Source of the DNA: Bordetella parapertussis
GTDB lineage: Bacteria > Pseudomonadota > Gammaproteobacteria > Burkholderiales > Burkholderiaceae_C
Reading direction: 5' to 3'
Length of the DNA: 5,910 nucleotides
Assembly: GCA_943328885.2 (NCBI GenBank)
Contig: CALQBT020000191.1
Coordinates: forward strand, 1 to 5,910
In this document: in pieces, positions 5,685 to 5,910 of the stretch
Layout of the letters: each line of letters begins with the position of its first letter
How positions within the stretch are numbered: the stretch's first letter is position 1
Notes under the pieces: model-generated
The model's database searches: none
Told to the model about the DNA's origin: nothing
Seen by the model: only the letters and a program-made list of their open reading frames with translations
Program-made: the position numbers and the translations under genes

Positions 5685-5910
5685 CTACATGCTGCGTCGG
5701 TACTGCCCACCCACCTCGAACAGCGCATTGGTGATCTGGCCCAGGCTGCAGCAGCGCACCGCGTCCATCAACACGTCGAACACGTTGTCATTGTTGATGA
5801 CCGCCTGCTGCAGCCTGGCCAGCATCGCCGGTGACTCGGCGGCATGGCGGGCCTGGAAGTCGGCCAGCCGCGTCAGCTGCGATTCCTTCTCGTCCTCGGT
5901 CGACCGCGCC
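5685..5910 (-). CDS. icmF: C-terminus of fused acyl-CoA mutase/GTPase IcmF (partial)
   Basis: The last 74 codons of a gene that continues past the right edge, ending at TAG 5687-5685. The peptide contains NVFDVLMDAVRCCSLGQITN and ends FEVGGQYRRSM. This is the C-terminal end of the substrate-binding (TIM-barrel) mutase domain of methylmalonyl-CoA mutase-family large subunits. Ending on this domain, and not on a B12-binding domain, fits IcmF: a cobalamin-dependent isobutyryl-CoA/n-butyryl-CoA mutase with an N-terminal B12 domain and an internal MeaI-type GTPase, cytoplasmic and active in short branched acyl-CoA metabolism. The B12 and GTPase parts are outside the window, so a separate mutase large subunit cannot be excluded. 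The first codon is incomplete at the window edge. Confidence 0.75.
   Translation of the reverse strand, partial: ARSTEDEKESQLTRLADFQARHAAESPAMLARLQQAVINNDNVFDVLMDAVRCCSLGQITNALFEVGGQYRRSM

Overview
The window is GC-rich (mid-60s percent by eye), with long antisense shadow ORFs typical of such DNA. The gene content (an IcmF-type acyl-CoA mutase C-terminus, a SnoaL/NTF2-like protein and a large Methyltransf_32-type methyltransferase) suggests a betaproteobacterium, probably Burkholderiales near the Leptothrix/Rubrivivax/Roseateles group. That placement is inferred from protein resemblance and composition; there is no rRNA or other marker gene.

Layout. A short 3' fragment of an unrecognised gene runs left to right at 2-241. 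Everything else is on the minus strand, so transcription reads from right to left. In that order: the last 74 codons of a probable icmF (5685-5910, cut by the window edge); a 192-base gap with a perfect inverted repeat, a TTGACA box and an 11-bp-period direct repeat; a 135-residue NTF2/SnoaL-like protein (5085-5492); a 160-base gap; a 667-residue exported protein resembling M61 peptidases, with a PDZ-like segment and a Lys/Pro/Ala-rich tail (2921-4924); a 26-codon mini-ORF (2844-2924); a 427-residue SAM-dependent methyltransferase (1564-2847); a 101-base gap; and an acyl-CoA dehydrogenase/group D flavin monooxygenase-like protein (266-1462). The last gene converges on the left-hand fragment with 24 bases between the stop codons.

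How they fit together. The minus-strand genes could be read as one or two operons. The M61-like gene, mini-ORF and methyltransferase gene are joined by two ATGA stop/start overlaps and are very likely co-transcribed and translationally coupled. The icmF end and the flavoprotein fit acyl-CoA or aromatic metabolism, but no single pathway ties all the genes together.

The most interesting points are: (1) the M61-like protein appears to have lost its whole zinc site, the HExxH motif and the downstream glutamate, which suggests a secreted pseudo-peptidase; (2) the doubly coupled mini-ORF carries a hairpin just before a methyltransferase start that lacks a Shine-Dalgarno; (3) the icmF-NTF2 intergenic region carries regulator-like repeats. 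No CRISPR array, RNA gene, insertion sequence or defence-type system was recognised.
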